Part shown: one piece after another, positions 10,712 to 20,487 of the stretch
Position numbering within the stretch: position 1 is the first letter of the stretch
How the letters are laid out: every line of letters begins with the position of its first letter
Source of the DNA: Vibrio ostreicida
GTDB taxonomy: Bacteria; Pseudomonadota; Gammaproteobacteria; Enterobacterales; Vibrionaceae
Assembly: GCF_013074385.2 (NCBI RefSeq)
Contig: NZ_JABEYA020000002.1
Span: 631,368-695,367 of the forward strand
Direction of reading: 5' to 3'
DNA: 64,000 nucleotides
The notes under the pieces: model-generated
Database searches by the model: none
Seen by the model: the letters and a program-made list of their open reading frames with translations, nothing else
Told to the model about the DNA's origin: nothing
Position numbers and translations under genes: made by a program

Positions 10712-11410
10712 CTACCCTTGCCAACGCTGATTTACTAGCCTTTGATGACGCTGAAAGCGGACTTTATAATTCATTGCAGGGCATTGGTCGATTTGATAAC
10801 CCAAATACAGCCATTGTTTTCCTTCTTGTTGACAGTACTTTAACTGGAACAAAATACCTAAAGTACCAAGAGATAACTCATGTTCTGGGTCGTAAAAGGT
10901 ATAGAAGGCGCTCGCTGAATTAGACAAGGTATCAGTGACGGCAATAGCCACTAATTGATCTTGATCGTAAATATGCAGGTATTGAATGCGCAGCCAGTGA
11001 CATTGGGAAAACTGAGCAAAATCGTTTTTGTTCGGCGGGTACATGGTCCCATCACGATGACGGGCGTTGATATATCGGGTATAAAGCTCGAACCAACCTG
11101 GTTCCATTTCTTCGCGCAATACCCATGTTAAATGTTGCGCTTTGCTGAGCAAGCGCTTCTGACTTTTAGACCAGTGAATATCGGGTACAGAAACGCGGAT
11201 AGCCTGACACGCCTGACATTGGTCGCAGTGTGGTTTATAAATCGTATCACCACTGCGGCGAAAGCCATTAGCAAGGAGCAGCTCATAACTTGATGGGCTA
11301 TGCATGCTGGGCTCGAGGGCGACGGCGACCCTTTCTTGCTGTTCTTTTAAATAGCTGCAAGTGTGGCTATCAGTTAGCCCGATACGTATCTGTTGCAAAT
11401 CGGAACTCAT
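10712..11410 (-). CDS. bpt: Aspartate/glutamate leucyltransferase (Bpt)
   Basis: Bpt moves leucine from leucyl-tRNA onto proteins with N-terminal Asp or Glu, making them N-degrons for ClpS/ClpAP. The protein has the ATE family features: the cysteine cluster HCDQCQACQ near residue 70 and the C-terminal GYQIDQCPAMNYK region that holds the acyl-transfer fold. The start at ATG 11410 (232 residues) is supported by the ATGA overlap with the aat stop codon. A start ten codons upstream would bury the start inside aat. Also called ate in vibrio annotations. Confidence 0.94.
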   Translation of the reverse strand: MSSDLQQIRIGLTDSHTCSYLKEQQERVAVALEPSMHSPSSYELLLANGFRRSGDTIYKPHCDQCQACQAIRVSVPDIHWSKSQKRLLSKAQHLTWVLREEMEPGWFELYTRYINARHRDGTMYPPNKNDFAQFSQCHWLRIQYLHIYDQDQLVAIAVTDTLSNSASAFYTFYDPEHELSLGTLGILFQLKYCQQEGKQWLYLGYQIDQCPAMNYKVRFQRHQRLVNQRWQG

Positions 11411-12129
11411 TGACTCTCCTGTGAAGAAAAGGTGAGCCATTGGGGCTCAAAGCAGTTCTTCATCACCTCATTCTGTTTAAAGGATAGCAGGCTTTGCATG
11501 AAGGTTTGACGGTCGAGCTCCTGAGCCCCTAGAGAGAGCAAATGTGAATTGATGACTTGGCAGTCGATGAGCTGACCGCCGTGGACGTTGAAATGTTCGC
11601 AAAAGTACCACAACGCAATCTTGGAGGCGTTGGTCTCAAGACTGAACATTGATTCCCCGCAAAACATCTGGCCAATTGACAGTCCGTACAGGCCGCCAAT
11701 CAGCTTTTCATTGTTCCACACTTCCACAGAGTGACAGTGGCCTAATCTGGCCAATTTTTTATAGGCTTTACGCATGTCCTCATTTAACCAAGTTTCATCG
11801 GCGGTTCTAACGGCAGCACAGTGATCGATCACTTGCTCGGTGACTCGGTTGATACTGATCTGGTAGCGATGTTTTTTTTGAAATTTCCTTAGACTCTTGG
11901 CCGGTTTGAATGCTTTAGGGTCAAACACTGCTCTAGGTGAAGGGCTCCACCAAAGCAGTGGTTCACCTGGCCCATACCAAGGGAAAATACCCTGCTGATA
12001 GGCGAGTAAAAGACGCTCGGGTGAGAGGTCTCCGCCGAATGCCAGTAGCCCATTAGGGTCATCCAAAGCCTCATCAGGGGATGGAAACCAGAGCGTGCTT
12101 TCGTCAAGTTCAGTTAGATAAATCGCCAT
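11407..12129 (-). CDS. aat: Leucyl/phenylalanyl-tRNA--protein transferase
   Basis: Aat adds Leu or Phe to proteins starting with Lys or Arg, creating primary N-degrons. The 240-residue protein has the family segments FPSPDEALDDPNGLLAFGGDLSPERLL (residues 16-42) and FPWYGPGEPLLWWSPSPR, followed by the GNAT-like fold. It overlaps bpt by four bases (ATGA), so the two transferases are translationally coupled. infA follows. Together with clpS-clpA at 45.7-48.4 kb this gives most of the N-degron pathway in one window. Confidence 0.97.
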   Translation of the reverse strand: MAIYLTELDESTLWFPSPDEALDDPNGLLAFGGDLSPERLLLAYQQGIFPWYGPGEPLLWWSPSPRAVFDPKAFKPAKSLRKFQKKHRYQISINRVTEQVIDHCAAVRTADETWLNEDMRKAYKKLARLGHCHSVEVWNNEKLIGGLYGLSIGQMFCGESMFSLETNASKIALWYFCEHFNVHGGQLIDCQVINSHLLSLGAQELDRQTFMQSLLSFKQNEVMKNCFEPQWLTFSSQESQ

Positions 12130-12567
12130 GAATCAGGAGGACAAATTTGAAGAGGTGGTGATTGATTTTATTCATTTTTCCTCCATTTGCCAATGGAGGC
12201 TCAGAGACAAATATGGAAAGAACCGTGAATCAAGTGGTTTTGGAACAGTCCATTGTGGGGATGAGTGAGTCAGAAAGTGTTGCAACAAAAGCATTGGGCT
12301 GAGGAATGTGATTGGGTGCCGAGGCGGGGTGATTGGGCGGGAGGAGCGGTTACGCATTGGTAAGTTGGATCTCTTATGTTTCAACTCAGTTGTCGGGGAG
12401 GCAGAGTGATGGCACCAGTAAAAAGAGGTTCATTATTACTCACAAAAGATTGGGGTTATTTGTGACTTTGATCTGGTTTTAGGTGTCGATTTTCGTTAGG
12501 CTGCAATTATGAACAATTGTACATCGCTGGCTCAGGAAAGCTGGCGATCAAGGAATAGCGGAATTTA
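12130..12567. other. Non-coding gap between aat and aroA
   Basis: This 438-base gap separates divergent genes and should hold both promoters. It contains a small stem (CCTCCATT / AATGGAGG, 12180-12199) close to the aat start. I see no convincing gene in either strand: the open frames are low-complexity or lack a ribosome site. No recognisable operator was found. Confidence 0.5.
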
Positions 12568-13848
12568 ATGGAAAGCCTTACGTTACAACCAATCAACAAA
12601 GTCAATGGTGAGATCAACTTACCGGGGTCGAAAAGTGTGTCTAACCGAGCTTTATTGCTTGCGGCTCTGGCTTCGGGGACAACTCGCCTCACCAATTTGC
12701 TTGATAGCGATGATATTCGCCATATGCTGAATGCATTGACTAAGCTCGGTGTTCGCTACTCACTTTCGCAAGACAAAACGACATGTGAAATCGAAGGCTT
12801 GGGCCGAAACTTTGAGGCTCCACAAGCACTAGAGCTGTTTTTGGGTAACGCAGGGACGGCGATGCGGCCACTGGCGGCGGCCTTATGTCTAGGACAAGGC
12901 GAGTATGTTTTGACCGGTGAACCAAGGATGAAAGAGCGTCCTATTGGCCACTTGGTTGATGCTTTACGACAGGCCGGAGCGGATATCGAGTACCTGCAAA
13001 ACGAGCATTACCCACCGATAAAAATTACAGGGACGGGGCTTAAAGGTGGGGTGGTAGAAATTGATGGCTCCATATCCAGCCAGTTTTTAACGGCATTTCT
13101 TATGTCAGCGCCGCTGGCTCAAGATGACGTGACGATTAAAATTGTTGGTGAATTGGTGTCTAAACCGTACATAGATATTACTCTTCACATTATGTCCCAA
13201 TTTGGTGTTCACGTTGAAAACCACGACTATCAGGAGTTTGTTATCCACAAAGGTCAGTCGTATGTTTCTCCGGGTCACTTCCTTGTTGAAGGGGATGCGT
13301 CTTCAGCCTCGTACTTTCTTGCTGCCGCAGCAATAAAAGGGGGGGAAATCAAGGTCACTGGAATTGGCAGAAAGAGTATCCAAGGGGATATCCAATTTGC
13401 TGATGCGATTGAAAAAATGGGCGCAGTCATTGAATGGGGCGATGATTTTGTTATCGCTCGAGGAGGGGATCTCAACGCCGTAGATATGGACTTTAATCAC
13501 ATTCCAGATGCCGCGATGACCATTGCAACCGCTGCTTTGTTTGCCAAAGGTACCACGGTGATTCGCAATGTTTATAATTGGCGTGTCAAAGAAACCGATC
13601 GACTCACTGCGATGGCAACTGAGCTACGCAAAGTGGGGGCTGAAGTTGATGAGGGCGACGATTATATTTCCATCACGCCCCCTTTAGAGTTAAGGCATGC
13701 GGCAATTGATACTTATGATGATCATCGAATGGCCATGTGTTTTTCTCTGGTGGCATTGAGTGAAACACCGGTCACGATAAACGATCCCAAATGTACCTCA
13801 AAAACCTTCCCCGATTACTTTGAAAAGTTCGCTAGTCTGAGCGCTTAA
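12568..13848 (+). CDS. aroA: 3-phosphoshikimate 1-carboxyvinyltransferase (EPSP synthase)
   Basis: AroA joins shikimate-3-phosphate and phosphoenolpyruvate, the sixth step of the shikimate pathway. The 426-residue protein has the substrate-binding [11 protein letters not shown] motif at residues 18-28, [10 protein letters not shown] near 95-104, the EPRMKERPI loop, KETDR, and DDHRMAM near the C-terminus. The family signatures are those of class I (E. coli-like) enzymes. It stands alone, unlike the serC-aroA operon of enterobacteria. A hairpin terminator follows. Confidence 0.98.
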   Translation: MESLTLQPINKVNGEINLPGSKSVSNRALLLAALASGTTRLTNLLDSDDIRHMLNALTKLGVRYSLSQDKTTCEIEGLGRNFEAPQALELFLGNAGTAMRPLAAALCLGQGEYVLTGEPRMKERPIGHLVDALRQAGADIEYLQNEHYPPIKITGTGLKGGVVEIDGSISSQFLTAFLMSAPLAQDDVTIKIVGELVSKPYIDITLHIMSQFGVHVENHDYQEFVIHKGQSYVSPGHFLVEGDASSASYFLAAAAIKGGEIKVTGIGRKSIQGDIQFADAIEKMGAVIEWGDDFVIARGGDLNAVDMDFNHIPDAAMTIATAALFAKGTTVIRNVYNWRVKETDRLTAMATELRKVGAEVDEGDDYISITPPLELRHAAIDTYDDHRMAMCFSLVALSETPVTINDPKCTSKTFPDYFEKFASLSA

Positions 13849-13870
13849 AGGCAAGGTGATGAGACGAATT

Positions 13871-13902
13871 AACCCTGATGCTGATGAGCATCAGGGTTGA
13901 TT
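13871..13902 (+). terminator. Terminator-like hairpin after aroA
   Basis: Arms AACCCTGATGC (13871-13881) and GCATCAGGGTT (13888-13898) form an 11-bp stem with a six-base loop, 22 bases after the aroA stop. The following T tract is interrupted (GATTTG). It also lies downstream of yciN on the other strand. Confidence 0.6.
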
Positions 13903-13934
13903 TGTCTATGGTGGGGTCTGCGCCAAGCGGCGTA

Positions 13935-14183
13935 CTAGGGTTGCAGTGTGAATTCTTTGGAAAGCCGAAGTGTTAGATATTTAAATATATTGAAAACCTT
14001 GGGTGTGTGAGTGCTTGGAAATCCATGCTTGTCGAGAAGGCAATCCCCCTTGAATACAACAACACCGTTTTGCTCACTAACACTGTCTGCCCGCATGTCA
14101 GGTAAATAATCGCTATGCTGTTGAATGAGGTGGTTGGCGATCAGTATCAGGTCGGACTTAGAAATTATTTGTTTTTTGTTCAA
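13935..14183 (-). CDS. yciN: YciN family protein (DUF2498)
   Basis: This 82-residue soluble protein matches the pattern of E. coli YciN: an N-terminal helix with a LLxxAN-like stretch (LILIANHLIQQH), VSEQNGVVVFKGD, LDKHGFPS and VFNMFKxL-like VFNIFKYLTLRLS. YciN is found beside topA in E. coli, as here (divergent). Its function is unknown. The start codon at 14183 is an ATT-to-TG context ATG; no alternative upstream start is supported. Confidence 0.85.
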   Translation of the reverse strand: MNKKQIISKSDLILIANHLIQQHSDYLPDMRADSVSEQNGVVVFKGDCLLDKHGFPSTHTPKVFNIFKYLTLRLSKEFTLQP

Positions 14184-14546
14184 TGTATTTCTCTCACTTT
14201 GTTATCGGCTAGTATCCTAGAGGTAGTGTAGGCTGGGTGAGCGGTAAGACATTGCGTGAGATCAATCCAGAATCATTCTAAGGGAAAGAAAACAAAACGA
14301 TAGGTTTTGTGACCAAAGGCATAATTTCTTTTGTTCCACTGGCCGAAGATAATAGCCGAGTTTAGTATGTGGCACTTTCTGAATCTCGACAACGGCTCTA
14401 TTCGATGATTTGTCGACCAGTCAATGTTGAAAATGAAAAAAGATATTGATCTTCTTGGTTTCTCGCTCAATAGTAAAAAAAGAAGCAATATTAAAAGTAC
14501 GCTGTTCGATAATTCGATGCGTCATATTAAGGACACTTGAGGCAAT
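14184..14546. other. Non-coding gap between yciN and topA
   Basis: This 363-base region separates divergent genes and must contain the topA promoter region, which in E. coli is complex and supercoiling-sensitive. The sequence is A/T-rich near the topA start. A 71-codon frame on the minus strand has no ribosome site or recognisable protein, and I do not call it. I see no clear operator. Confidence 0.45.
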
Positions 14547-17189
14547 ATGGGTAAGTCACTCGTTATTGTGGAGTCGCCTGCCAAGGCTAAAACCATCAAT
14601 AAGTATTTAGGTAAAGATTTTATTGTAAAATCCAGTGTGGGTCACGTGCGTGATCTTCCTACCGCTGGCCAGAGTACTGGTCAAAAGGCAGCGGCCGTTT
14701 CAACAAAGGGATTGAGCGCCGAAGAAAAAGCCAAAATCAAAAAAGCGAAAGACCGCAAAGCACTGATTAAAAAAATGGGCATCGACCCTTTTAATGATTG
14801 GGAAGCTAATTATCAGGTTCTGCCCGGCAAAGAAAAAGTCGTTGCGGAACTGCAAAGCCTTGCTGAAGATGCAGATTTCGTTTACCTCGCGACCGATTTG
14901 GACCGCGAAGGAGAAGCCATCGCTTGGCACCTTCGTGAGATCATCGGTGGTGATGAAGAGCGATACAAGCGGGTTGTGTTTAACGAAATTACCAAAAATG
15001 CCATTCAACAAGCTTTCCAAAAACCGGGTGAGCTAAGTATGGACGGTGTCAATGCACAACAAGCACGTCGCTTCTTAGACCGAGTTGTTGGTTTCATGGT
15101 ATCACCGCTGCTGTGGAAAAAAGTCGCCCGTGGCTTATCAGCAGGGCGGGTGCAGTCAGTGGCCGTTAAGCTATTGGTTGAGCGCGAACGTGAAATCAAG
15201 GCGTTTACCCCAGAAGAATTTTGGGATATTCATGCTGACACTAAAACGGCAGACAAGACAGATTTTCGTCTTCAGGTTTCACAATGCAACGGTGTCGCGT
15301 TTAAACCGGCTAATCAGGCTGAGACGGATTCTGCCATCTCTGTCCTTGAGAAAGCGTCATACGAAGTGTGTAAGCGTGAGGACCGCCCGACATCGAGCAA
15401 ACCATCAGCGCCTTTCATTACCTCAACTCTGCAGCAAGCCGCAAGTACTCGCCTGAGTTATGGTGTTAAGAAAACGATGATGTTAGCTCAGCGCCTATAT
15501 GAAGCTGGCTACATTACTTATATGCGAACAGACTCGACCAATTTAAGCAAAGAAGCAGTTGAGACATTACGCGAATTTATCGGCGATGAGTTTGGTGATG
15601 CTTATCTTCCTAGCAAGCCTACCCTTTATGGCAGCAAAGAAGGTGCTCAGGAAGCACACGAAGCGATACGCCCGTCAGACGTGGCGGTAAAAGCGGATGA
15701 TTTACAAGGAATGGATGCGGACGCCCACAAGCTGTACGCCCTGATATGGAATCAATTTGTTGCGTGTCAGATGACACCAGCAAAATATGATTCTACCACC
15801 GTCAGTGTGAAAGCGGCCGAATACACACTAAAAGCCAAAGGCCGTATCTTAAAGTTTGATGGTTGGACTCGTGTGCAGCGTCCTCTAGGCAAGAACGAAG
15901 ACCAAATCCTGCCAGCGGTGCAGGTTGGTGATAGCATTAATCTTATTCACCTCGATCCTAAGCAACATTTTACTAAGCCGCCTGCCCGTTTTACCGAAGC
16001 GGCGTTAGTGAAAGAATTAGAAAAACGAGGTATTGGTCGTCCATCAACGTACGCTTCGATTATCTCAACGATTCAGGATCGTGGTTACGTTAAAGTGGAG
16101 CAGCGACGTTTCTTCGCCGAAAAAATGGGAGAGATTGTTACTGACCGTCTTGACGGTAGCTTCGATGAACTGATGAATTACGAGTTCACGTCTCGAATGG
16201 AAGAGAAACTTGACCAAATTGCCATTGGTGAAGCGAGCTGGAAGCAGGTACTTGATAATTTCTTCAATGATTTTACAGGCGATCTAGAGAAGGCTGAACA
16301 AGACGAAGAATTGGGCGGTATGAAACCTAACAATATCGTATATACCGATATTGAGTGCCCAACATGTGATCGGCCTATGGGTATCCGCACTGCTTCTACC
16401 GGTGTATTCCTTGGGTGTTCTGGTTACGCGTTACCTCCTAAAGAACGTTGTAAAACGACCATTAACCTCGGTGACGAGGATGGCGTGATCAACGTGCTTG
16501 AGGAAGACGTCGAAACGGCGGCTCTACGTGCCAAGAAGCGTTGCCCTATCTGTGAAACAGCAATGGATGCTTACCTCATCGATGACAAACGTAAGGTACA
16601 TGTTTGCGGCAACAACCCCAATTGTGATGGTTATGTTGTAGAGCACGGTGAGTTTAAAGTTAAAGGTTATGACGGGCCGGTGGTCGAGTGTGACAAGTGC
16701 CAAAGTGATATGGTGCTTAAAAATGGTCGTTTTGGCAAATATATGGATTGTACGAGTGAAACGTGTAAGAACACTCGTAAAATTTTGAAAAATGGAGAGG
16801 TCGCACCGCCGAAAGAAGATCCGGTTCATTTGCCGGAACTGCCGTGTGAAAATTCAGACGCCTACTTCGTGTTGCGCGATGGCGCATCGGGCCTATTCCT
16901 TGCCGCTAGTACTTTTCCTAAATCGCGTGAAACTCGCGCACCTTTGGTGGAAGAGCTGGTTCGATACAAAGACCGAATCTCTCCTAAATTTCATTATTTG
17001 GCCAGTGCGCCGGAAAAGGACCCAGATGGTCTGCCAATGGTGGTGCGCTTTAGTCGTAAATCGAAAGAGAACTATGTTCGCTCAGAAGTCGATGGGAAAC
17101 CTTCGGGCTACACAGCGCTCTACGTTGATGGCCAGTGGGAGGTAACTGACAAACGTAAGAAGCCAGCGAAAGACTCGAAAAAAGAGTAA
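14547..17189 (+). CDS. topA: DNA topoisomerase I (omega protein)
   Basis: TopA relaxes negative supercoils by single-strand passage. The 880-residue protein starts with a TOPRIM domain (metal residues E9 and D117-x-D119-x-E121), followed by the type IA core with catalytic Tyr325 in ITYMRTDST. The C-terminal part carries three cysteine-rich zinc ribbons: CPTC...C...C from about residue 610, CPICE...CGNNPNC from about 675, and CDKC...C...C from about 715. A non-cysteine ribbon and a Lys-rich tail follow. TGAGG lies ahead of ATG 14547. A terminator is present 20 bases downstream. Confidence 0.98.
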   Translation: MGKSLVIVESPAKAKTINKYLGKDFIVKSSVGHVRDLPTAGQSTGQKAAAVSTKGLSAEEKAKIKKAKDRKALIKKMGIDPFNDWEANYQVLPGKEKVVAELQSLAEDADFVYLATDLDREGEAIAWHLREIIGGDEERYKRVVFNEITKNAIQQAFQKPGELSMDGVNAQQARRFLDRVVGFMVSPLLWKKVARGLSAGRVQSVAVKLLVEREREIKAFTPEEFWDIHADTKTADKTDFRLQVSQCNGVAFKPANQAETDSAISVLEKASYEVCKREDRPTSSKPSAPFITSTLQQAASTRLSYGVKKTMMLAQRLYEAGYITYMRTDSTNLSKEAVETLREFIGDEFGDAYLPSKPTLYGSKEGAQEAHEAIRPSDVAVKADDLQGMDADAHKLYALIWNQFVACQMTPAKYDSTTVSVKAAEYTLKAKGRILKFDGWTRVQRPLGKNEDQILPAVQVGDSINLIHLDPKQHFTKPPARFTEAALVKELEKRGIGRPSTYASIISTIQDRGYVKVEQRRFFAEKMGEIVTDRLDGSFDELMNYEFTSRMEEKLDQIAIGEASWKQVLDNFFNDFTGDLEKAEQDEELGGMKPNNIVYTDIECPTCDRPMGIRTASTGVFLGCSGYALPPKERCKTTINLGDEDGVINVLEEDVETAALRAKKRCPICETAMDAYLIDDKRKVHVCGNNPNCDGYVVEHGEFKVKGYDGPVVECDKCQSDMVLKNGRFGKYMDCTSETCKNTRKILKNGEVAPPKEDPVHLPELPCENSDAYFVLRDGASGLFLAASTFPKSRETRAPLVEELVRYKDRISPKFHYLASAPEKDPDGLPMVVRFSRKSKENYVRSEVDGKPSGYTALYVDGQWEVTDKRKKPAKDSKKE

Positions 17190-17207
17190 GGCCTGAAGAT
17201 CAAACAA

Positions 17208-17237
17208 AGAGCAGTCATTTTTATGGCTGCTTTTTTT
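17208..17237 (+). terminator. Intrinsic terminator of topA
   Basis: Arms AGCAGTCAT (17210-17218) and ATGGCTGCT (17223-17231; one G-U pair) with a TTTT loop are followed by a seven-T run. The placement right after topA is convincing. Confidence 0.85.
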
Positions 17238-17679
17238 ATGCCGATCTCCACCCGGCTCACCCCGATGTTTGCCGACGATACTGTTAGGCAATTAAAATCC
17301 CCCTCAAACAGATACGTCGCTCTTTCGCTCATCCACCGGTGAGACGTCGGTCACTCAAAGACAGAATACATGTTCATTAAGTCGGTAACGGTTCACGAAT
17401 TGTGTGACTTGCTTCGGGGCCCAGTAAAGCAACTTAACGTCCCCTCATGGTATGACATCTTTTGAATTGTAAATTTACCCAAATCCGGTAGTTTATAGTA
17501 TACAAGATGCATATTTAATAAGAATAACCATGAAGTAACAAAACGGATTTTGTCCTACTCAATGGCCAGTTGATTCACACGTTTCTTACTGTTGACGTCA
17601 ATGTTGTTATCAAAGAAGCCAGATGCTTGCCAAATAATAGATATATCAATGATTAAGTAATTATTATGGAGAAGAAATA
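17238..17679. other. Long leader/promoter region of glgC
   Basis: About 440 bases without a gene precede glgC. The last 130 bases are A/T-rich and hold the GGAGAAGAAATA ribosome site. Glycogen genes are often under CRP or stringent control, but I found no good CRP-like palindrome. No coding frame is credible in it. Confidence 0.45.
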
Positions 17680-18897
17680 ATGTCTGGTGTTCTAGGAATG
17701 ATACTTGCCGGAGGAGAGGGATCACGCCTTCGTCCGTTGACAGAATCTCGCAGTAAACCCTCCGTTCCTTTCGGTGGTAGTTATCGCCTGATAGATTTTG
17801 CTCTCAATAATTTTATCAATGCTGATTTGATGCGCATCTATGTACTGACCCAGTTTAAATCTCAATCCCTTTTTCACCATTTGAAAAAAGGCTGGAACAT
17901 AAGCGGGATAACCGACAGGTTCATCGACCCCATTCCTGCCCAAATGCGCACTGGTAAACGTTGGTATGAGGGGACGGCAGATGCGATCTACCAAAACTTA
18001 CGCTTTATGGAGTTGGCGGAACCTGACCAAGTGTGTATTTTTGGTTCTGACCACATCTATAAAATGGACATTAAGCAGATGTTGGATTTTCACAAGGAAA
18101 AACAAGCATCATTGACGGTATCGGCGCTTCGGATGCCAGTAGCAAAAGCGTCTCAGTTTGGGGTGATTGAAGTTGACTGTGATGGCCGTATGATCGGCTT
18201 TGAAGAAAAGCCCGCGGCTCCAAAACCTATTCCCAATGATAGTGAGTATGCCTTGGTGTCAATGGGTAATTATGTGTTTGAGGCGCAACCCTTATTTGCT
18301 GAGTTGGTGGAAGATGCGGATAATCCGAATTCATCTCACGACTTTGGCCAAGATATCATTCCGAAAATGTTTCCTCGGGGGGATGTCTTTGTTTATGACT
18401 TCAGTACCAACCGGATTTCAGGTGAAAAAGAAGACGTCTATTGGCGAGATGTGGGGACGATAGATGCTTACTGGCAGGCGCATATGGATCTGCTGACTAA
18501 AGACGCGCCTTTTTCGCTGTACAATCGTAAGTGGCCATTGCATACCTTTTACCCCGCTCTGCCCCCCGCAACGTTTAGTGATTCAGATAACGGTCGTGTC
18601 CAGATCATCGATAGTTTGGTTTGCAATGGCAGCTATGTTCGAGGCTCTAGGATTGAGAAGTCGGTATTGGGTTTTCGCAGTAATATTGCATCGACCTGCG
18701 ATATCATTGAATCGATTCTCCTTGGGGATGTAAAGGTCGGAGAAAACTGCGTGTTGCGCCGAGTTATTATTGACAAAGACGTTGATATTGCGCCCGGAAC
18801 TCAAATAGGGATTAATTTGATGAAAGATAAAGAGACATACCATGTCTCAGAAGACGGTATCGTCGTCATACCAAAGGGAGCTCGTGTTGGCTATTAA
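17680..18897 (+). CDS. glgC: Glucose-1-phosphate adenylyltransferase
   Basis: GlgC makes ADP-glucose from ATP and glucose-1-phosphate, the committed step of glycogen synthesis, and is normally allosterically controlled. The 405-residue protein has the nucleotidyltransferase motif LAGGEGSRLRPLT (9-21), followed by SKPSVPFGG. The catalytic aspartate region FGSDHIYKMD and the glucose-1-phosphate site FEEKP are present. The C-terminal left-handed beta-helix carries hexapeptide-like repeats up to KGARVGY. It overlaps the start of glgA, so the two are coupled. Confidence 0.97.
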   Translation: MSGVLGMILAGGEGSRLRPLTESRSKPSVPFGGSYRLIDFALNNFINADLMRIYVLTQFKSQSLFHHLKKGWNISGITDRFIDPIPAQMRTGKRWYEGTADAIYQNLRFMELAEPDQVCIFGSDHIYKMDIKQMLDFHKEKQASLTVSALRMPVAKASQFGVIEVDCDGRMIGFEEKPAAPKPIPNDSEYALVSMGNYVFEAQPLFAELVEDADNPNSSHDFGQDIIPKMFPRGDVFVYDFSTNRISGEKEDVYWRDVGTIDAYWQAHMDLLTKDAPFSLYNRKWPLHTFYPALPPATFSDSDNGRVQIIDSLVCNGSYVRGSRIEKSVLGFRSNIASTCDIIESILLGDVKVGENCVLRRVIIDKDVDIAPGTQIGINLMKDKETYHVSEDGIVVIPKGARVGY

Positions 18898-20341
18898 GCG
18901 TTTGTCGATTTTATTTGTTGTCTCGGAAGTGGAAGGCCTGATAAAGAGTGGGGGGCTTGCGGATGTCGCTCATGCTTTACCTAAGGCACTTGATGAACTT
19001 GACCAAGATGTTCGCTTAACGTTGCCAGCCTATCGTCAAATCCCAAATATTGATTGCGCTCCTGTCCTGCTAACGACTCAACTGGATCTCTGGCCGCATA
19101 CGGAATATAAAGTACGGCAGTTAGAGTCCGCCGGCGTGACAGCCTATGCGATTGATTGTGAGAAGTATTTTGATCGATCGGAAATGTACGCGGAGGACAA
19201 TCAGGCGTACAGTGATAACGGGGAACGTTTTGCGTTCTTTAGTGCAGCGTGCCTTGATATGCTGCCGAAACTGGGCTTCCAGCCAGATATTGTGCATGCG
19301 AATGACTGGCACACGGGGTTGGTTCCTTTTTTAATCAACCATCGTTATCGCAAAGCGGGTTTCTTCTCCCAGACCAAGAGTATTTTCTCCATTCATAATG
19401 CGGTATTTAAGGGCGTATTTCGCTACGACGAGTTGAAAGTGCTACCAGAAATGCACCCACGCAGTGCGCCCGATGCGGCCGTCAGCGCTACCCACATCAG
19501 TATGCTAAAAGCAGGGGTAATGAGTGCGGATAAAATCAACGCTGTAAGCCCAACGTACGCGCAAGAGTTGAAAACCGAGTTGGGCAGTCATGGCATGGCG
19601 CAAGATTTCAGGCAACGGCAGAATGATTTGGTGGGCATACTTAATGGTTGCGATTATACGGCTTGGAATCCCGAGACCGATGAGTACCTGCCAAAGAACT
19701 ATTCCGCTGAGCGCAATAGCATGGTGCAAGGTAAACAGGCTTGTAAGCTCGCTTTGCAAGAGATGCTGGGTTTCGCAAAAAAAACCTTGCCTGTCTATGG
19801 GATGGTGTGTCGATTAACGAGTCAAAAGGGCCTACATTATCTTCTGCCTATTTTAGAGGCCTTTCTTCGTCATGATGTGCAGTTAGTCATTGTTGGAACC
19901 GGGGATCCAGTTATTGCCTCTAAGCTTATTGATATCGAGGCGTTACATGGCGAAAGATTCAAGTTTGTTAACGCCTACGACAATCGAATGGCGCACCTTG
20001 TTGAAGCGGGATCGGATTTCTTCCTTATGCCTTCAGAATTTGAACCCTGTGGCCTTAACCAGATTTACAGCATGGCTTATGGGACATTGCCAATTGTGCG
20101 CGGGGTAGGGGGCCTGAAAGACAGTGTCAACGATTACGATACCAATCCCGCGCAAGCAACCGGGTTTATTTTTGAGCAACCCACCCCCGAGTCCTTGTTG
20201 CTTGTCTTACAACGTTCCTTACTGTTGTACTTGCAGCAACCTGATGAAATCAAGCGTGTTCAACTTTATGCCATGCGACAAGACTTTTGCTGGAAGAGGT
20301 CAGCGACTGAGTACTTGAAGATATACCATAGCGCTTTCTAA
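18884..20341 (+). CDS. glgA: Glycogen synthase (ADP-glucose type)
   Basis: GlgA transfers glucose from ADP-glucose to growing alpha-1,4-glucan. It is a GT5 enzyme with the ADP-glucose motif KSGGLADV at residues 21-28 and the C-terminal EFEPCGLNQ...GGLKDSV signature. The exact start is uncertain. I chose GTG 18884 (485 residues, about 12 bases overlapping glgC); TTG 18887 is equally possible because AAGGGAG serves either. A longer form from ATG 18842 would run 56 bases into glgC and lacks a ribosome site. No branching or debranching genes are in the window. Confidence 0.95.
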   Translation: MLAIKRLSILFVVSEVEGLIKSGGLADVAHALPKALDELDQDVRLTLPAYRQIPNIDCAPVLLTTQLDLWPHTEYKVRQLESAGVTAYAIDCEKYFDRSEMYAEDNQAYSDNGERFAFFSAACLDMLPKLGFQPDIVHANDWHTGLVPFLINHRYRKAGFFSQTKSIFSIHNAVFKGVFRYDELKVLPEMHPRSAPDAAVSATHISMLKAGVMSADKINAVSPTYAQELKTELGSHGMAQDFRQRQNDLVGILNGCDYTAWNPETDEYLPKNYSAERNSMVQGKQACKLALQEMLGFAKKTLPVYGMVCRLTSQKGLHYLLPILEAFLRHDVQLVIVGTGDPVIASKLIDIEALHGERFKFVNAYDNRMAHLVEAGSDFFLMPSEFEPCGLNQIYSMAYGTLPIVRGVGGLKDSVNDYDTNPAQATGFIFEQPTPESLLLVLQRSLLLYLQQPDEIKRVQLYAMRQDFCWKRSATEYLKIYHSAF

Positions 20342-20487
20342 CATAAGTTGGGCAAAAAACAGGCAGGCTCTTTACTCTTTTTATTGGCTATTTAGGATTT
20401 AATAAACTAAAAAGATCAAAGCAGAATTTAAATGTTAGCGGTGTATGATATCCTGTCACCCCGACTGTCCTGACCTGAAAGTAAAGT

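Noticed and set aside
12180..12199. Stem CCTCCATT / AATGGAGG as a terminator
   Set aside because: No T run follows on the proper strand and it sits just upstream of the aat start, so no terminating role is expected.
12172..12384. 70-codon minus-strand frame upstream of aat
   Set aside because: Low-complexity Pro/Ser/Arg composition and no Shine-Dalgarno; it lies in a promoter gap.
14273..14488. 71-codon minus-strand frame between yciN and topA
   Set aside because: Phe/Arg-rich random-looking product without a ribosome site.
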